Of a stretch of 64,000 nucleotides of DNA, positions 36,638-45,565 are shown in pieces. A program made the position numbers and the translations under genes. Location of the stretch: assembly GCA_017302455.1 (NCBI GenBank), contig JAFLDO010000006.1, positions 62,001 through 126,000 of the forward strand. Direction: 5' to 3'. Under the pieces are notes generated by a model. The model was given only the letters and a program-made list of their open reading frames with translations. It was not told the origin of the DNA and ran no database searches. The stretch is from Accumulibacter sp. (GTDB lineage: Bacteria > Pseudomonadota > Gammaproteobacteria > Burkholderiales > Rhodocyclaceae). Within the stretch, counting starts at the first letter, position 1, and every line of letters starts with the position of its first letter.

Positions 36638-38047
36638 ATGAACAAGGCCGATCTGATCAGCACCCTTGGCCAACACGTTGGCGCGGACAACGTGTTGGCG
36701 ACCGCCGAAGCCATGTCGTCCTACCTTGCCGACTGGCGCGGTCGATATCGCGGTGCCGCCATCTGCGTTGTGCGCCCGGCAACCACGGCAGCGGTCTCGG
36801 CAGTGGTCCACGCGTGCACGCAGGCGGGCGTGGCGATAGTCCCGCAGGGCGGCAACACCAGCCTTTGTGGTGCGGCAACGCCAGGTCCCGAGGGACAGTC
36901 GGTGGTCATCAGCCTGTCCAGGCTGAAGCGCGTACGGGCAATTGATCCCGCCAATAATGCGATGACTGTCGAGGCCGGTTGCGTGCTGCAGACTATTCGG
37001 GATGCGGCCGCCGAGGCGCAGCGACTGTTTCCGTTGTCACTGGCTGCCGAGGGAAGCTGTCAGATTGGCGGCAATCTGTCCACCAACGCGGGCGGTGTGC
37101 AGGTTCTGCGTTATGGCAACGCGCGTGAACTGACCCTCGGTCTGGAAGTCGTGCTGCCCAGCGGCGAGATCTGGGATGGCCTGCGCGGCTTGCGCAAGGA
37201 CAACACTGGCTACGACCTGAAGCACCTGTTCATCGGCGCCGAGGGGACTCTTGGCATCATTACCGCTGCCGTACTCAAGCTTTTCCCCCTGCCACGGGCA
37301 ATGGCGACTGCCTGGCTGGCAATCGCGTCGCCAGCGGCAGCGGTGCATCTGCTGGCTGATCTACAGGCGCATTTCGGTCCGTCATTGACCGCCTGCGAAC
37401 TGGTTTCCGACAGCGCTCTTGGCCTGGTTCGCAAGCACATTCCGGGGGCACACCCCGCCCTCTCGGCAAGCCCGTGGCACCTGTTGATCGAATTGTCCGG
37501 CAGCGGCGACGATGAGGCCTTGCATGAAGCGCTGACGGCATTTCTCAGCGCCGCGCTAGAAGACCTCGTGATCAGCGACGTGGTCCTGGCGCAAAGCGGC
37601 GAGCAGACCAAACGTCTGTGGGCTCTGCGGGAGAACATCGGCGAGGCACAGAAGATCGAAGGCCTGAGCATCAAGCACGATGTGTCATTGCCGATCTCGC
37701 GCATTCCGGAGTTCGTCGAGCGCGCCGACCGGGCGCTCTCGCAGGCTTTCCCGGAGATTCGGATTGTCACCTTCGGCCACGTCGGTGATGGCAATCTCCA
37801 TTACAACCAATCGAAATCGGCAGCCGGCGAGAACGCGGCTTTCCTGGCTGCACAGCCGGAAGTCAATCGCATCGTGCACGACCTGGTCGATGAAATGGGC
37901 GGCAGCATCAGTGCCGAACACGGTATCGGACAGCTGAAGCGCGAGGAACTGCTACGCTACAAGAGCCCGGTGGAGATCGCGCTGATGCGAGCAATCAAGC
38001 GGACCCTTGATCCGCTGGGCCTGATGAATCCGGGCAAGGTGCTCTGA
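36638..38047 (+). CDS. FAD-linked 2-hydroxyacid oxidase/dehydrogenase (GlcD/D2HGDH type)
   Basis: A 469-residue flavoenzyme of the VAO/PCMH superfamily. The FAD-binding domain shows VPQGGNTSLCGAATPG and LSLAAEGSCQIGGNLSTNAG, and LKHLFIGAEGTLGIITAA ends it. The C-terminal domain has VTFGHVGDGNLHYN with the metal-binding His residues and GSISAEHGIGQLKRE. Such proteins oxidise D-lactate, glycolate or D-2-hydroxyglutarate and pass electrons to quinone or ETF. The exact substrate cannot be assigned, and no glcE/glcF partners are nearby. Confidence 0.85.
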   Translation: MNKADLISTLGQHVGADNVLATAEAMSSYLADWRGRYRGAAICVVRPATTAAVSAVVHACTQAGVAIVPQGGNTSLCGAATPGPEGQSVVISLSRLKRVRAIDPANNAMTVEAGCVLQTIRDAAAEAQRLFPLSLAAEGSCQIGGNLSTNAGGVQVLRYGNARELTLGLEVVLPSGEIWDGLRGLRKDNTGYDLKHLFIGAEGTLGIITAAVLKLFPLPRAMATAWLAIASPAAAVHLLADLQAHFGPSLTACELVSDSALGLVRKHIPGAHPALSASPWHLLIELSGSGDDEALHEALTAFLSAALEDLVISDVVLAQSGEQTKRLWALRENIGEAQKIEGLSIKHDVSLPISRIPEFVERADRALSQAFPEIRIVTFGHVGDGNLHYNQSKSAAGENAAFLAAQPEVNRIVHDLVDEMGGSISAEHGIGQLKREELLRYKSPVEIALMRAIKRTLDPLGLMNPGKVL

Positions 38048-38084
38048 CAGGATTCAAGTCGCCAACGTGGCTTACCTGCAACGA

Positions 38085-38954
38085 TCAATGAAGCGTCGGT
38101 GGATTAGCGGACACGAAATCGCGAAAGAGTTCGTCTATGGCCTGCGCATCAAAACGGTAGTCACGATTGCACAGGTCATCCTTGATGACCACCTCGTCAT
38201 GCTCCCGCAGCGCGGCATAAACCTCGGCGGGGCCCAGCGAGCGCAGCATTGAGCGCACCTTTTCCCAGTCCTCAGGGCAATTGTGAATGACTGTCCTGGC
38301 CGGAAAAAGGCGAACGGCCTCCTCGTGAAAAAGCCGCAGCAACAAGTCTGCCGCTGGCAGGCTGAGAAGCTCCGAGGCCTTCACGGTCGCAGCCAGCGCT
38401 TCGACGCGTGCCCAGCCATCCGGGTCGCACGGATCGGCGGCGGGAAGCTTCTGCAGAAGGAGGCCGGCAGCTGCCTCGGATGAAGCCGCCAGAAAGAAAC
38501 GGGTTGGCAACTGATCCGACTGCCGAAGGTAGTGCTCAAAGACTTCGGCAACGTTCTCGCCGTCGAGTGGCACGATGCTCTGGTAGGGCTCACGCATCGA
38601 CCGCATGTCAAGCGAGAGCTGCAGATGGCCGTGGCCAAGCAGTTCCCGCAGCGACTTGCTTTCAGGCTGCGCCTCACACCTGGCCATGCCGCGAATCTGC
38701 AGCTGTTCATTGCAGTCGATGACCATCAGCGATACCGGGCCGTTGCCGCGCAACTGGATCGTCAGTCGCCCAGGCTGTTTCAGGTTGCCGCCGAGGAGGA
38801 GCGTCGTCGCACTCATTTCCCCGAGGAGCCGGACAACCGGCTCGGGGTAGGCGCGATTCTCGAGCATTTTGCGCCATACCGCCCCCAAGCTGACGACGGC
38901 GCCACAAATGTCGAGGTCGTCGAAGAGGAAGCGGCACACGCTATCCTGACTCAT
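38085..38954 (-). CDS. hslO: Hsp33-type redox chaperone with altered zinc site
   Basis: A 289-residue Hsp33 homologue. The N-terminal holdase domain is well kept: VVRLLGEMSATTLLLGGNLK, GRLTIQLRGNGPVSLMVID and AASSEAAAGLLLQKLP. In E. coli the C-terminus holds CxC and CxxC that bind zinc and switch on the chaperone when oxidised. Here the equivalents read His224-Asn-Cys226 and Asp259-Asp-Leu-Cys262, so only two of four cysteines remain. The expected Cys-Cys disulfides cannot form within each pair; Zn binding by His/Cys/Asp/Cys is conceivable. The gene overlaps nadA by ATGA. Confidence 0.9.
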   Translation of the reverse strand: MSQDSVCRFLFDDLDICGAVVSLGAVWRKMLENRAYPEPVVRLLGEMSATTLLLGGNLKQPGRLTIQLRGNGPVSLMVIDCNEQLQIRGMARCEAQPESKSLRELLGHGHLQLSLDMRSMREPYQSIVPLDGENVAEVFEHYLRQSDQLPTRFFLAASSEAAAGLLLQKLPAADPCDPDGWARVEALAATVKASELLSLPAADLLLRLFHEEAVRLFPARTVIHNCPEDWEKVRSMLRSLGPAEVYAALREHDEVVIKDDLCNRDYRFDAQAIDELFRDFVSANPPTLH

Positions 38955-40048
38955 GATACGGCAAGCATTCTTTCCAGCGCCAGCTTGGCGAGATCCCGCT
39001 CGTGCTCGGGAACCCTGATCTGGTTGACGACCGTACCATCAGCCAGATTCTCCAGCGTCCACGCCAGATGCTGCGGGTCGATCCGCTGCATCGTCGAGCA
39101 CATGCAGACGGTCGGTGCCATGAACTGCACGATCTTGCCCTCGTGCCGGACTTCTTCGGCGAGACGGTTGACCAGGTTGAGCTCGGTACCGACCAGCCAG
39201 CGGGTGTTCGGCTTCGCCTCCTTGATCGTCCTCACGATATGTTCGGTCGAGCCAACGAAATCCGACTGCCGGCAGACTTCGAAGCTGCATTCGGGGTGGG
39301 AGATCACCAGGCCGTCGGGATGCTGATTGCGAAAACGCAGGATATGCGACGGCTGGAACATCTGATGAACCGAGCAATGACCCTTCCAGAGCAGCAATCT
39401 GGCCCGCCGGATTTGCTCGGCTGTGAGGCCGCCCATCTCGAGGTCGGGATCCCAGACCATCATCTCATCGAGCGGGATACCCATCTGGGCCCCGGTCCAG
39501 CGCCCCAGATGCTGATCAGGAAAGAAAAGGATCTTCTCGCGACGGGCAAAGGCCCAGGCAGCAATCGTTCCGGCATTCGACGAGGTGCAGACGATGCCGC
39601 CCCGGGCACCACAAAAGGCTTTGAGATCGGCTGCCGAGTTGATGTAGGTCACCGGCGTCACCTGCTGGTCCACGTCGATTGCCTCGCCGAGCTCGCGCCA
39701 ACAGCGCTCAACCTTGGCCAGATTGGCCATGTCGGCCATCGAACAGCCGGCTGCCAAGTCGGGCAAGATCGCCATCTGCTCCGGCTTTGACATGATGTCG
39801 GCGACTTCGGCCATGAAATGCACGCCGCAGAAGACGATATACCGCGAATCGGTTTGCGAGGCCAGGCGCGAAAGCTTCAGGGAGTCACCCGTAAGATCGG
39901 CATACTGATAGACATCCGCGCGTTGATAGTGGTGGCAGAGCAGCACGGCTTCCTTGCCGAGCCGCTCGCGAGCCGTGCGAATGCGCTGATGACAGGCGTC
40001 GTCCTGCAACTGGTTGAACTTGTCGAAGCTGATGGTCGCAGTTTGCAT
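38951..40048 (-). CDS. nadA: Quinolinate synthase
   Basis: A 365-residue 4Fe-4S enzyme that condenses iminoaspartate with dihydroxyacetone phosphate in NAD synthesis. Cysteine-bearing motifs are AFCGARGGIVCTSSNAG, VISHPECSFEVCRQSD and APTVCMCSTMQRI, with the substrate-binding LLCHHYQRADVYQYAD near the N-terminus. Length fits the long proteobacterial form. It is first in a nadA-hslO pair. No nadB is in the window. Confidence 0.96.
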   Translation of the reverse strand: MQTATISFDKFNQLQDDACHQRIRTARERLGKEAVLLCHHYQRADVYQYADLTGDSLKLSRLASQTDSRYIVFCGVHFMAEVADIMSKPEQMAILPDLAAGCSMADMANLAKVERCWRELGEAIDVDQQVTPVTYINSAADLKAFCGARGGIVCTSSNAGTIAAWAFARREKILFFPDQHLGRWTGAQMGIPLDEMMVWDPDLEMGGLTAEQIRRARLLLWKGHCSVHQMFQPSHILRFRNQHPDGLVISHPECSFEVCRQSDFVGSTEHIVRTIKEAKPNTRWLVGTELNLVNRLAEEVRHEGKIVQFMAPTVCMCSTMQRIDPQHLAWTLENLADGTVVNQIRVPEHERDLAKLALERMLAVS

Positions 40049-40100
40049 GTGGTGAGACTCGAATCGATGTCAAAGGAGCCCGGGCGGGCAACCAGAAGGT

Positions 40101-40550
40101 TCAGTTATGCCATGGCAAGCCGGCAAGACGCCAGCCACCAATCCTCCCGCGCTGGCCATTGGCATCCAGGTCACCTTCAAAACCTTCGAGCACGTTGTAG
40201 CATTCGCGTTGCACTGCCTCACGGGCCAGCGCGGCAGCGTGGTGCGAGCGCACGCCGCTGCGGCAGATGAACAGCAGCAGCGCTTCACGATCGACCTGTT
40301 GTTTCAGCTCGGTCAGAAAATAGGCATTGGGGACGCCATCAGGGTAGCTCATCCACTCGATCTCAATGGCACCGGGGATGCGCCCAACCCAATCCCGCTC
40401 GGCGTGCGTGCGTACGTCAACCAGCTTCGCGCCGGGCGCCAGCTGCCAGACCTCGTACGCCTCCTGCGGCGTCAGGGCTCCCGCATAGGGCAGGCCGAGT
40501 TCTTGCCCACGTTCCTGGGCGAGTTGCAGCAGGTCGGTCAATCTTCCCAT
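40101..40550 (-). CDS. Rhodanese-domain sulfurtransferase
   Basis: A 149-residue single-domain rhodanese. The fold runs from about residue 30 (LTPQEAYEVWQ) through LVDVRTHAERDWVG to the active-site loop LLFICRSGVRSHHAA with the persulfide Cys, ending GGWRLAGLPWHN. The upstream frame is open for 72 codons, but that segment covers the glnA regulatory sites, so the ATG at 40550 is preferred. It probably carries sulfane sulfur; the acceptor is unknown. It is divergent from glnA. Confidence 0.9.
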   Translation of the reverse strand: MGRLTDLLQLAQERGQELGLPYAGALTPQEAYEVWQLAPGAKLVDVRTHAERDWVGRIPGAIEIEWMSYPDGVPNAYFLTELKQQVDREALLLFICRSGVRSHHAAALAREAVQRECYNVLEGFEGDLDANGQRGRIGGWRLAGLPWHN

Positions 40551-40649
40551 GGGTTCCGAGGGCCTGTCGAAGGATGTCTTGAGGAACTGAGAGTATAAAT
40601 CACTTGTTTCGTTCGCAGCGCGTAGCAGCCCGACAACCAGCAGCCGGGA

Positions 40650-40666
40650 CGCACCCCCTTGGTGCA
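40650..40666. promoter_or_regulatory. NtrC binding site 1
   Basis: GCACC and GGTGC are inverted around five bases, matching the NtrC consensus TGCACC-N5-GGTGCA with one mismatched outer base. Its centre lies about 129 bp before the predicted glnA start point. Confidence 0.75.
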
Positions 40667-40679
40667 CAGCGCCGCCGAC

Positions 40680-40696
40680 CGCACCGCCGTGGTGCG
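40680..40696. promoter_or_regulatory. NtrC binding site 2
   Basis: A second GCACC-N5-GGTGC dyad, 30 bp (about three helical turns) from the first, as in the paired enhancer of E. coli glnA. Confidence 0.75.
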
Positions 40697-40759
40697 GCGT
40701 AAAATGCTGGAGAATGCTCCAGAGCCTTGTGGCACAATGAACAGCCAGCAGGGCATGGA

Positions 40760-40776
40760 TTGGCACGTTTTCTGCT
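40760..40776 (+). promoter_or_regulatory. Sigma-54 promoter of glnA
   Basis: TTGGCACGTTTTCTGCT has GG at 40762-40763 and GC at 40774-40775 with exactly ten bases between, the -24/-12 spacing. The gene start is 68 bp downstream of the -12 element. Confidence 0.85.
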
Positions 40777-40843
40777 AGTACCCCCCGCGCACCTATTTTC
40801 TACTGTCGCCGCTCGTACCGGCACCTGTTCAGGAGACTCTGCA

Positions 40844-42259
40844 ATGGCAAGCCCGCAAGACGTAATCAAGATGGTCAAGGAAAACGAGGCGAAGTTCGTG
40901 GACTTCCGCTTCACCGATACCCGCGGCAAGGAACAGCACGTGACGGTGCCGGTCAGCGCTTTCGACGAAGACAAGTTCGAGAATGGCCACGCTTTCGATG
41001 GTTCGTCGATCGCCGGCTGGAAAGGGATTCAAGCCTCGGACATGCAGTTGATGCCTGATCCGAGCACGGCCTACATTGACCCCTTCTTCGATGAGACGAC
41101 GGTGGTCATCACCTGCGACGTCGTCGACCCGGCTGACGGACGCGGCTACGACCGTGACCCGCGGTCGATTGCCAAGCGTGCCGAGGCTTACCTCAAGTCT
41201 TGCGGCATTGGCGATACAGCCTACTTTGGACCGGAACCCGAGTTCTTCATTTTCGATTCGGTCTCGTGGAGCGTCGACATGTCGGGCTGCACGCTGAAGA
41301 TCTATTCGCAGGAAGCCGCCTGGACGAGTGGTGAAAAGTCCGAGGGTGAGGGTGGAACCGGTCACCGTCCGGGAGTCAAGGGCGGCTACTTCCCCGTGCC
41401 ACCGGTCGATAGCCTGCACGACATCCGTTCAGCGATGGTTCTGACGCTGGAGGCTGCCGGGGTGCCGGTGGAAGTACATCACCACGAAGTGGCGACTGCG
41501 GGTCAGTGCGAGATCGGAACCCTGTTCAGCACGCTGGTCAAGCGTGCCGACTGGACGCAGATTCTCAAGTACGTGGTACACAACGTTGCGCACCAGTACG
41601 GCAAGACGGCGACCTTCATGCCGAAGCCTATCGTCGGCGACAACGGTTCGGGCATGCACGTCCATCAGTCGATCTGGAAGGATGGCAAGAACCTCTTTGC
41701 CGGCAACGGCTACGCCGGTCTGTCGGAGATGGCGCTGTTCTACATTGGCGGGATCATCAAGCACGCCAAGGCGCTGAACGCAATTACCAACCCTGGTACC
41801 AACTCGTACAAGCGCCTGGTGCCGCACTACGAAGCGCCGGTCAAACTGGCCTACTCGGCAAAGAACCGTTCGGCCTCGATCCGCGTACCGCATGTGGCTT
41901 CCGACAAGGCAAGGCGCATAGAAACGCGCTTTCCGGATCCGATCGCCAATCCCTATCTGTGCTTCTCGGCGCTGCTGATGGCCGGCCTCGATGGCATCCA
42001 GAACCGGATTCACCCGGGTGATCCGGCAGACAAGAACCTCTACGATCTGCCGCCGGAAGAGGATGCCAAGATTCCAACCGTTTGTGCCAGCCTCGAGGAA
42101 GCCCTTGCCTCGCTCGACAAGGATCGTGACTTCCTGACCCGTGGCGGCGTTTTTTCCAACGACTGGATCGACGCCTTTCTCGAGTTGAAGATGGACGAGG
42201 TCAACAAGGTTCGCATGACCACCCACCCGGTCGAGTTCGAACTGTATTACAGCTGCTGA
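40844..42259 (+). CDS. glnA: Glutamine synthetase type I
   Basis: A 471-residue GS-I subunit that forms a dodecamer and fixes ammonia into glutamine. Motifs are [70 protein letters not shown] and NLYDLPPEE with the Tyr adenylylated by GlnE. The ATG at 40844 has AGGAG nine bases upstream; the open frame extends further but across the promoter. Control by NtrC with sigma-54 is visible upstream and by adenylylation from the Tyr motif. A terminator follows, so ntrBC are mostly expressed separately. Confidence 0.98.
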   Translation: MASPQDVIKMVKENEAKFVDFRFTDTRGKEQHVTVPVSAFDEDKFENGHAFDGSSIAGWKGIQASDMQLMPDPSTAYIDPFFDETTVVITCDVVDPADGRGYDRDPRSIAKRAEAYLKSCGIGDTAYFGPEPEFFIFDSVSWSVDMSGCTLKIYSQEAAWTSGEKSEGEGGTGHRPGVKGGYFPVPPVDSLHDIRSAMVLTLEAAGVPVEVHHHEVATAGQCEIGTLFSTLVKRADWTQILKYVVHNVAHQYGKTATFMPKPIVGDNGSGMHVHQSIWKDGKNLFAGNGYAGLSEMALFYIGGIIKHAKALNAITNPGTNSYKRLVPHYEAPVKLAYSAKNRSASIRVPHVASDKARRIETRFPDPIANPYLCFSALLMAGLDGIQNRIHPGDPADKNLYDLPPEEDAKIPTVCASLEEALASLDKDRDFLTRGGVFSNDWIDAFLELKMDEVNKVRMTTHPVEFELYYSC

Positions 42260-42277
42260 ACCCCCGGCGCAAACAAG

Positions 42278-42303
42278 AGGACGGGCCTGCCCGTCCTTTT
42301 TTT
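42278..42303 (+). terminator. Rho-independent terminator of glnA
   Basis: An AGGACGGGC / GCCCGTCC stem is followed directly by seven T, 19 bp past the glnA stop. Confidence 0.92.
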
Positions 42304-42434
42304 GTCTACCGATCGCCCTCCTCGCGCGTTAGTATTGGCTTCGGTCATCCGTTACAATCCTGCTGCATACCGATCCGGCAGGATTGTAGGCATCTGCAAC
42401 CACGGACTGCTCGTGACGAGGGAACACAACAGCA

Positions 42435-42920
42435 ATGAAAGCGCAAGACCTGTGTATTTCGATCGCCCTGGCATTGCTTGCTGCAGCCCCAGCAGACGCG
42501 CAGGACATCTACAAGTGCGCCGATGCCGACGGACGGGTCACCTATTCCAACGTGCCGACCAGGAGTTGCCGAAAACTCGTGCTGGATCCGGTTAACCTTG
42601 CGCCGGCCCCCAAGGCACCGGCGAACAAGACGGCAACACCTGGCAGCTTTCCAAAGGTGGACGAGCAAACGCAGAAGTCGCGCGATGGCGATCGTCGCCG
42701 TATCCTCGAGAACGAGTTGGCGGCCGAAGAGAAGAACGCCGAGCAGGCGAAAAAGGATCTCAGCGAGCAGGAAGCGATCGTCCTGCCAAACGAGCGCATG
42801 CAAGGTGGCGCGATCAGTGGCGGCAAGGTTCAGGAGCGTCTGCAGCCCTACAAGGACAAAGTCGCGCTGCATCAGCGCAACGTCGAGGCAATCCGGAAAG
42901 AGATCGGCAATCTGCGCTGA
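42435..42920 (+). CDS. Secreted DUF4124 protein with coiled-coil tail
   Basis: A 161-residue protein with a signal peptide (MKAQDLCISIALALLAAAPA, cleavage near DAQ). A DUF4124 domain follows (QDIYKCADADGRVTYSNVP to SCRKL, with two Cys that could pair in the periplasm). A Pro/Ala linker leads to a charged helical tail (residues 85-160) likely to form a coiled coil. Function is unknown. It is found between glnA and ntrB in many Betaproteobacteria; a role in nitrogen sensing is not shown. It precedes ntrB by 32 bp. Confidence 0.85.
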   Translation: MKAQDLCISIALALLAAAPADAQDIYKCADADGRVTYSNVPTRSCRKLVLDPVNLAPAPKAPANKTATPGSFPKVDEQTQKSRDGDRRRILENELAAEEKNAEQAKKDLSEQEAIVLPNERMQGGAISGGKVQERLQPYKDKVALHQRNVEAIRKEIGNLR

Positions 42921-42952
42921 TCTTTGGGGCATGAGGCTACCCGCCCAAGCTG

Positions 42953-44026
42953 ATGCCTGAGAATTCGGGGAATCCATTCGGTGGTCTTGACCTGCTGTCG
43001 TCGGCGGTTGTTCTCCTCGACCAGAGCCTGGCAATCCGCTACCTGAATCCTGCCGCCGAGAACTTGCTGGAGATCAGCAACAAGGTCTTTGCCGGCTGCC
43101 CGCTGGAGGGCGTCATGGAGTGCCCGCCAAAGTTGCTCGCGGCCCTGAACAGCGTTCTGCATCACGGCTGGGGCTATACCGGGCAGAACATCGAGTTGCG
43201 GCTCGCTGGTGGCGACGTACTTCAACTGAATTGCACAGTGAACCCGGTAGATGCCCACGGGGCCTCTCTTCTTGTCGAGCTTTGGCCAATAGATCAACAG
43301 CTTAGGGCCACAAGGGAAGAGCGCCTTGTCGAGCAGCAACACGCCAACCGCGAGCTGATACGAAACCTGGTGCACGAAATCAAGAACCCTCTCGGCGGTA
43401 TCCGAGGTGCAGCGCAGTTGCTTGAACGGGAACTCAACAATCCCGGCCTGCGCGAATACACTCAGGTGATCATCAAGGAGGCCGACCGTCTGCAGGATCT
43501 GATGCGACGCCTGCTGTCGCCTCACCGCCCGATGCAACCTGGCCCGGTGAACATCCACGAGATCCTCGAGCGCGTACGCAGCCTGCTCACCGCGGAGTTT
43601 CCGACCACGCTCCGGGTGTGCCGCGACTACGACACCAGCCTACCGGAACTGGTGGGTGATCGGGAACAACTGATTCAGGTCTTTCTGAACATTGCCAGAA
43701 ACGCGGCGCAGGCGATCAGACGGCAACCTGACGGGAGTGTTTCCTCTGCGGGCACGATCACGCTACGCACGCGCGCGGCACGCCAGGTCACCTTGTTCAA
43801 GCGGCGCCACCGCCTGGCGCTCGAAGTTCAGGTGATCGACGATGGTCCGGGAATTCCGGAAGACATCCGCGAACGCATGTTCTATCCGCTGGTTTCCGGC
43901 CGCGCCGGTGGCAGCGGCCTCGGCCTGACGCTGGCGCAGAGTTTTGTCCAACAGCATCAGGGCACCATTGATTGCCACAGCCGGCCCGGCCATACCTGTT
44001 TCACGATTCGCTTGCCTCTGGCCTGA
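42953..44026 (+). CDS. glnL: Nitrogen regulation sensor histidine kinase NtrB
   Basis: A 357-residue kinase/phosphatase without membrane segments. A PAS domain (SSAVVLLDQSLAIRYLNPAAE) is followed by the H-box LVHEIKNPLGGIRGAAQLL, with phospho-accepting His141, and an ATPase domain (NIARNAAQAIR as N-box, VIDDGPGIPEDI as G1, GRAGGSGLGLTLAQSF as G2). PII protein would control the switch between kinase and phosphatase. It pairs with NtrC 70 bp downstream. Confidence 0.96.
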   Translation: MPENSGNPFGGLDLLSSAVVLLDQSLAIRYLNPAAENLLEISNKVFAGCPLEGVMECPPKLLAALNSVLHHGWGYTGQNIELRLAGGDVLQLNCTVNPVDAHGASLLVELWPIDQQLRATREERLVEQQHANRELIRNLVHEIKNPLGGIRGAAQLLERELNNPGLREYTQVIIKEADRLQDLMRRLLSPHRPMQPGPVNIHEILERVRSLLTAEFPTTLRVCRDYDTSLPELVGDREQLIQVFLNIARNAAQAIRRQPDGSVSSAGTITLRTRAARQVTLFKRRHRLALEVQVIDDGPGIPEDIRERMFYPLVSGRAGGSGLGLTLAQSFVQQHQGTIDCHSRPGHTCFTIRLPLA

Positions 44027-44096
44027 GAGGCTGGCAGGTTTCTTGCTATTACCTGATGATACTTCGATGACAATAGCCAAGCTTCCTGAGGAATCA

Positions 44097-45527
44097 ATGA
44101 AACCGGTCTGGATCGTTGACGACGACAAATCAATCCGTTGGGTACTTGAGAAGACCCTTGCCCGCGAAAAGATCCCTTTCCGCAGCTTTGCTTCGGCCAC
44201 CGAAGCACTGGCACAACTTGACCTGGGCGCGGAAACGCCCCAGGTGCTGGTTTCCGACATCCGCATGCCAGGTCAGTCCGGACTGGAATTGCTCCAGGTG
44301 TTCAAGGATCGCTTTCCCGCGCTACCGGTGATCATCATGACCGCCTACTCCGATCTGGAGAGCGCCGTGTCGGCGTTTCAAGGCGGAGCCTTCGAGTATC
44401 TGCCCAAGCCCTTCGACGTCGATCAGGCTCTGGAACTGATTCGGCGGGCGATTGGCGAAAGCATGCACCGCAATGGTGCACCAAACGAAGTGGGCTTGAC
44501 GCCGGAGATTCTCGGTCAGGCGCCGGCGATGCAGGAGGTGTTCCGAGCCATTGGTCGCCTGAGCCAGTCGAGTGCTACTGTCTTGATTACCGGCGAATCA
44601 GGATCCGGCAAGGAACTGGTCGCGCGCGCCGTACACCGCCACAGCCCACGTGCAGACAAACCGTTCATCGCCATCAACACCGCGGCCATCCCTCGCGACC
44701 TGCTGGAGTCCGAGTTGTTTGGCCACGAACGTGGCGCCTTTACAGGAGCTGCGACGCAGCGACAGGGACGGTTCGAACAGGCCGAAGGGGGGACACTGTT
44801 CCTCGATGAAATCGGTGATATGCCGGCAGAGCTGCAGACGAGGCTACTGCGCGTGCTGTCGGACGGTCACTATTACCGGGTCGGTGGCCACTCACCCCTG
44901 CGGACCAAGGTTCGCATCATTGCGGCGACGCACCAGGATCTTGAGGCGAGGGTCAGCCAGGGGCTCTTTCGAGAGGATCTCTTCCACCGCCTGAACGTGA
45001 TCCGCGTGCGACTGCCAAGCCTGCGGGAAAGACGCGAGGATATTCCGATCCTGGCACGCCATTTTCTGCAGAAGAGCGCGCAGGAACTCGGGGTCGAAGG
45101 CAAGCGCTTCTCCGAAGCAGCCCTCAGGCATCTGTGCTCCCTTGATTTTTCGGGCAACGTCCGCCAGCTCGAAAATCTTTGCCACTGGCTGACCGTCATG
45201 GCGCCGGGGCAACTGGTCGAGCTGGGCGACCTCCCGCCGGAACTACGTGAAGCAACTGTCGCGGTGCAGGCCAACGACTGGGAAGGTGCGCTGGCGCAGG
45301 AGGTCGACCGACTGTTGCTGGGCGACCCTGGCAAGGTGCATGAGAAGTTGACACACGCCTTTGAGCGGGTGCTGATCAACCGTGCGCTGACTCATACGGG
45401 CGGGCGCAGAATCGAGGCAGCACAGGCACTGGGCATCGGTCGCAACACAATCACCCGCAAGATTCAGGAACTCGGGCTCGACAGCAACAGCGCGATCGAA
45501 GATCGGCAAGGTTCACTGCCGCGATAA
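44097..45527 (+). CDS. glnG: Nitrogen regulation response regulator NtrC
   Basis: A 476-residue sigma-54 activator. The receiver domain has phospho-acceptor Asp54 in LVSDIRMPG, with Asp8-Asp9-Asp10 and Lys in YLPKPFD. The AAA+ domain has Walker A TGESGSGKELVARAVH, GAFTGA in GHERGAFTGAATQR and GGTLFLDEIGDMP. A Fis-type helix-turn-helix (GRNTITRKIQELGL) ends it. The ATG at 44097 has GAGGA upstream; upstream codons overlap ntrB. It should bind the two dyads before glnA and activate its -24/-12 promoter. Confidence 0.97.
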   Translation: MKPVWIVDDDKSIRWVLEKTLAREKIPFRSFASATEALAQLDLGAETPQVLVSDIRMPGQSGLELLQVFKDRFPALPVIIMTAYSDLESAVSAFQGGAFEYLPKPFDVDQALELIRRAIGESMHRNGAPNEVGLTPEILGQAPAMQEVFRAIGRLSQSSATVLITGESGSGKELVARAVHRHSPRADKPFIAINTAAIPRDLLESELFGHERGAFTGAATQRQGRFEQAEGGTLFLDEIGDMPAELQTRLLRVLSDGHYYRVGGHSPLRTKVRIIAATHQDLEARVSQGLFREDLFHRLNVIRVRLPSLRERREDIPILARHFLQKSAQELGVEGKRFSEAALRHLCSLDFSGNVRQLENLCHWLTVMAPGQLVELGDLPPELREATVAVQANDWEGALAQEVDRLLLGDPGKVHEKLTHAFERVLINRALTHTGGRRIEAAQALGIGRNTITRKIQELGLDSNSAIEDRQGSLPR

Positions 45528-45565
45528 TCGGCGATAATGGGAGCGTTGTTTCTGCTGACGAACCC

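Noticed and set aside
40731-40745. Second -24/-12 promoter before glnA
   Set aside because: GG to GC spacing is 11, not 10; the site at 40760 fits better.
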